This document shows positions 60,472-64,000 of a DNA stretch of 64,000 nt, piece by piece. The stretch comes from Coffea arabica (Eukaryota > Streptophyta > Magnoliopsida > Gentianales > Rubiaceae), in contig NC_092314.1 in NCBI RefSeq assembly GCF_036785885.1, positions 13,847,638-13,911,637 of the forward strand, in the 5' to 3' direction. How positions within the stretch are numbered: position 1 is the stretch's first letter; the number at the start of each line of letters is the position of its first letter. The position numbers were made by a program, and so were the translations under genes. The notes under the pieces were generated by a model. It did no database searches. It was not told the DNA's origin and saw only the letters and a program-made list of their open reading frames with translations.

Positions 60472-61525
60472 TTCTTCTACAATCACCCTTACCCGCAACT
60501 TTTTTGTCTCCCAAATGAACTTGAAAACTGAACAAAAATAAAATTCCAGATGGATATTAAAGCCTTCTGAATACCATGCATGACCATCACTCTCTTATAA
60601 GAAACCTTTTTTTCTCTTTTTGCTTTTTGTAAAAACTGTAGTGCATGAATCTGAAAATAAATTAAGTTGGTCTTTTCGTTTTCCCACTTCTTGGCCTACT
60701 TCACTTCTTGAGTCATAATGATAATGCATGTATACCACTTAATGAACTTCTTTTTGTACATCTTTTGGTTAATTTTCTTCCTTTTAGGTAAAGAAAGGCT
60801 AATCATTGATTAATTTGTTTAGTGAAACTCATTTAAACTGTTGAGAGTTCGAAGTCCTTTTTCGAACTTCTCTTGTATAGTGTACTGCAAGACTGCGTTT
60901 GGATATGGAAAAAGAAGAAAGGAAGAAGAATGCGTTTAGACTTTGAAGTATTTGGGAGTTAATATTTTCTATCCCTTTATCTGCCCAAGGGAAACTGCAT
61001 TTGGATATGGGAAAATTTTTCTATCCCTTTATCTGCCCAAGGAAAACTGCATTTGGATATGGGAAAATTACTAAATTAGTTGCACGGCCAATGAAGGGCC
61101 ATGTCATGGTAATTAGTTGTACTTTAGCAGTACATTTAACTTTTAACTACTAATAGTTATTTTTCCAAAAAGATGGTAAGGGATAAATATAAAACACCCT
61201 TCAAATGCACATTTGACCCCTAATATTAAGCACATGTGCCAAATTCGTTCCTAATATTTTGATAAAACAAATTTAGTTTCCAAAGTATTTTATTTTATAC
61301 AAATTTAGGACAATTGATTGAAATTCAAGAATTCTAATGGTCAAACTTAATTTACTGTGAGTCAAAAGTGTTGAATTGGTTTGAGTATAGCATTGAAAAA
61401 GATGTCTCTTTTTGCTGATGTTATCTATATGGACCTGTTATAGTTTTGTTAGAGAAGGGTTCAAATTGGAAACAAAAGAGAGACAGAATTTATGCTTATG
61501 TTCGTGGTGCTAATAGTGCACTGAA
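60472..61525. repeat. 5' flank and presumed promoter of copy B
   Basis: Corresponds to 4074-4333 plus 6118-6907 upstream of copy A but lacks the LINE insertion, so it preserves the pre-insertion promoter. It has its own tandem duplication of about 51 bp (60967-61017 and 61019-61069, TTCTATCCCTTTATCTGCCC). No clear TATA box could be assigned. Confidence 0.7.
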
Positions 61526-62221
61526 TCTGTGGCCTGTTTGGAAGCCTAGTTTTTGAGCAAGTTTGTTTCATTGTTTGCTACTAGTTTTTTAACAACTTTT
61601 GCTACAGGAACCCAAAAAAACTTATCAAATTTTTTAACCTACACACTTCAAAATATCTAACACACAAAAAACTTCCTCTTTTCTTCTTCTTTCTCCCCTA
61701 CCCCAATACACCACACCTTCATCGCCGGCCACCACCTCCACCGCCAACCACCACCGCCGGCCACCTATTCTAGCGGTGGCCATCCTTTTTTTTCCTTCCT
61801 TTCTCCCTCTCCCTCTCCCCCTCCCCTCCCTAGCCACCCTCCCCACCAACGCTGAACAGTCGCCGCCAACCCTCGGCCACCGACGCTCACTGCCCAACCC
61901 TCGCCGCGTGCCACCCGCCGCTTCCTCCTTACTCTCTCTCTCCCTCGCAACCCACAGCAGCCACGACTGCCGCCACCTCTTGCGCCATTGCATAGAACAC
62001 GCGCACTCCTCACACTTCGACACCAATCGCGTACCGCCAACGCAACCCGCGGCAACTAACATTCGTCAACAGTCCCGAACCCAATCTAATAACCCATTGC
62101 ACAAAAAGAGAGATGGAGAAGAGGGGGAGAGGGCGATGAAGAAGAAGGGGAGAGAAAAAGCAAAAAAAAAAAAAAAAGAATGACGAAGTCTGCTGGTTCT
62201 TTGGCTTCTGGAGGAAGAGGC
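61526..62221. other. GC-rich low-complexity stretch next to a GGCCTGTTTGG terminus
   Basis: Begins GGCCTGTTTGGAAGCC, a repeat-end-like sequence, then polypyrimidine and CCGCCACC-rich DNA (61700-62060), then purine-rich DNA. Reading frames on both strands are Arg/Gly or Pro/Ser-rich with no domain and are not called as genes. The composition recalls the GC island at 28860-29130. Confidence 0.4.
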
Positions 62222-64000
62222 GGGTGAGCATCGAATTCGAAATCGGTAATTCGGTAGATTGAAATCGGTAATTTTCGGTAAATGGTACTGGGATATTTCG
62301 ACCTAATTCCTATTCGAATTACCAAATATCGAATTCGAATTCAATCCGAATTGAATTCGGTAAACACAAATTGACCGAATTTGTCCGAATTCCTAAAGCT
62401 GAAGCAGCATGTTTTCCTTTTGTTTTGCTTTGTATAATAACTATACATTCACTTAGGAGCCTGAAAACAAATTAACAATTTCTGAAGTATAGGAGCCGGG
62501 CAAAGTGCAGCCTGAAAAGCAAACCATAACGATGCACAGAGGTTCATTTTTTGAAAAATGGATATCGAGCCAAATCATTTCTAGCAATAAAATAAGTGCT
62601 GTTTACAATTATCATTCATAAAGCTGCACCAAAATAATGGAAAAAAATAGAAGTAAGTAGTAATCACGTCCATAGGCACAATAGCCAGATGATTGCACTA
62701 CCAAATCACAATATATAAAACTTTCCCCAGTAGCTACCAGTTCAAAACAGATGTAGAAGCTGCTAAGTGACAAGAGAGGCCAAACTTCAGAATTACTAAC
62801 CATCCCAAACTTCATACACATCCAGAAATGACAAATTCACAAATCCAGAAATCACAAATCACAAATCCACAATCAGAAATTACAGAAATCAATCCAGAAA
62901 TCATAAAGGTTAATTATCTAGAAACAATCCACAATCCACAAGAACAAACAATTATAGGTGGTTCAACTCTCAAAAATGCAAACTTCAGCATTTGTGACCT
63001 CTCAAAGGTCAATTATAGTTGATTCAGTCCGGTCTTCAGCAACTCTACAAGAACAAACAAAATTCATGAAGTATCATAAAGGCAATTATTAGAAATAAAG
63101 AAATACTTCAAATTCTACAATAAAAATTTTGATAGCTTACCAGATTTGAAGGCTTCAAGTTCTTCCAGGTTTTCTTCTACATTTAATTCTGTCTTGGAGG
63201 ACCGAAACCAATCTTGAGCACATATTAAACTTTGCACAATTCTAGGAGTCAAAGAACTCCTAAATGTATCAAGAACACGACCTCCGGTACTAAAAGCAGA
63301 TTCGGAGGCCACGGTAGAAATTGGGACTGCTAACACATCACGAGCAACTTTCGAAAGGATTGGGAATCTAAGGCTATTGGCCTTCCACCATAACAAGATA
63401 TCAAATCTCTCATCATCTTCCTCACAATCCTCATTCAAATATTTCTCTAATTCAGATTTTGCATCCCTACCCCCAAGTTCCATTTTTCTCTTCTTAAACT
63501 CCAACTTGTACCGGTCGGTGATTGTTTTAGAGGCATCCCCATGTCCATAAAATGTAGTTTTACTCCTTTGAGATTCACTTGAAAGTGAAGAAGCATGAGA
63601 CACAGAATTTGAGGCAGGTGTGTTAAGCATCTTGTATTCATTAAACAGCTCAAACATTGCATCTTTTGCAAGGCCAGCTATTGTTGTACCATCGGACTCA
63701 CCATACATTTGGCAAACCACAAATTCAAGGTATTCAAGTTTAGTTCGAGGATCAAGCATGGAGGAAATAAAAATCAGCATATTCATCTTTTCAATCTTTC
63801 CCCAATACTTATCATATTTCTCCTTCATTGATCTTGCCATTGAACTCAATTCTTCATTATCACTTGCTGTCATTTCAATTAAAATGCCATGAATGTGACT
63901 AATATCAGTGAAAAAATTATTTGAAGTCACATATTTGGAACCGGAAACCTTCACAGTTAGCTGATAAAAGTTTTCCAAAAAAATTACCAAGAATCTAGCT
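62222..64000 (-). mobile_element. Ac-like hAT transposon, 3' half (runs off right edge)
   Basis: The presumed terminus is GGGTGAGCATCGAATTCG (62222). It is followed inward by many short motifs, GAATTCGAAT, GGTAATTCGG and CCGAATT (62228-62400), which look like subterminal transposase-binding sites. A CAGAAATCACAAATC-type repeat block lies at 62823-62920. The transposase gene lies further in. The other terminus is outside the window, so the target duplication cannot be tested. Confidence 0.65.
63115..64000 (-). CDS. hAT transposase, C-terminal part (RICESLEEPER/Ac-like)
   Basis: An uninterrupted minus-strand frame enters from the right edge. It has the hAT RNase-H-fold region (FLENFYQLTVKVSGSKYVTS, then MARSMKEKYDKYWGKIEKMN and DPRTKLEYLEF) and a Ser-rich linker. 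The C-terminal hAT dimerisation domain follows: ELEKYLNEDCEE, DILLWWKANSLRFPILSKVA, RDVLAVPISTVASESAFSTG and RSSLTPRIVQSLICAQDW. All are in the expected order with no stops. It may be a functional gene. A GTAAGC donor at the end (TCTG|GTAAGC, near 63140) suggests an intron close to the C-terminus, so the stop at 63115 is provisional. Confidence 0.85.
   Translation of the reverse strand, partial: ARFLVIFLENFYQLTVKVSGSKYVTSNNFFTDISHIHGILIEMTASDNEELSSMARSMKEKYDKYWGKIEKMNMLIFISSMLDPRTKLEYLEFVVCQMYGESDGTTIAGLAKDAMFELFNEYKMLNTPASNSVSHASSLSSESQRSKTTFYGHGDASKTITDRYKLEFKKRKMELGGRDAKSELEKYLNEDCEEDDERFDILLWWKANSLRFPILSKVARDVLAVPISTVASESAFSTGGRVLDTFRSSLTPRIVQSLICAQDWFRSSKTELNVEENLEELEAFKSGKLSKFLL

Noticed and set aside
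60472..60498. Upstream ATG at 60496-60498 as the start of copy B
   Set aside because: Not excluded, but the MMMEG start fits relatives as I recall them. The nine extra codons (MRVRVIVEE) show no conserved feature.
61634..62183. Arg/Gly-rich and Ser/Pro-rich frames in the GC-rich stretch
   Set aside because: Low-complexity shadows of CCGCC/CTCC repeats, with no domain and no splice context.

Overview
This is a nuclear plant DNA window, most likely from a eudicot. It is AT-rich, has spliced genes with GT-AG (and some GC-AG) introns, and is crowded with plant transposon families: Ty3/gypsy Tat-like and Athila-like elements, hAT elements and MITEs, and a LINE. No rRNA gene, canonical tRNA gene, CRISPR array or bacterial-style operon was seen. 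The species cannot be named from sequence alone.

Layout. (1) 1-6.9 kb: the first exons (minus strand) of one copy of a giant helicase gene that runs off the left edge. Its proximal promoter is interrupted by a 1.8 kb LINE remnant that carries two further elements. (2) 6.9-20.9 kb: DNA-transposon remnants, AT-rich intergenic DNA, TA/CA microsatellites and a small two-exon gene (15157-16031, minus) for a secreted peptide with eight cysteines. A truncated relative of that gene lies at 10.9-11.2 kb, and fragments of its upstream region are repeated at 16.1, 19.3, 19.8, 20.0 and 39.8 kb. (3) 20.9-39.7 kb: one decayed Tat-lineage Ty3/gypsy element (plus strand), with a 270-bp triplication in gag and a roughly 37-bp satellite-like array before the 3' LTR. 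Its pol region is split by a nested Athila-like non-autonomous element in the opposite orientation (25.1-32.95 kb). (4) 39.7-44.8 kb: microsatellites, a doubled MITE, a well-delimited 806-bp hAT-type MITE with a tRNA-like Pol III box pair, and AT-rich DNA. (5) 45.0-60.5 kb: a complete second copy of the helicase gene. (6) 60.5-64 kb: duplicated 5' flank, a GC-rich low-complexity stretch, and the 3' half of an Ac-like hAT transposon that leaves the window on the right.

The main gene (45011-60471, minus) resolves into 15 exons whose phases all agree, giving an uninterrupted protein of about 2,956 residues. It has an N-terminal SEN1/UPF1-like SF1 helicase, a second UvrD/PcrA-like helicase and a long TPR-like C-terminal region, the architecture of plant proteins annotated as TRANK1-like. 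It contains an in-frame tandem exon duplication, two GC donors, a duplicated splice acceptor, and a stop codon followed by an open lysine-rich tail. The segment from exon 3 through the 5' flank is duplicated in direct orientation at the two ends of the window. The helicase locus is therefore a tandem gene pair whose intervening 50 kb is now largely transposon-derived.
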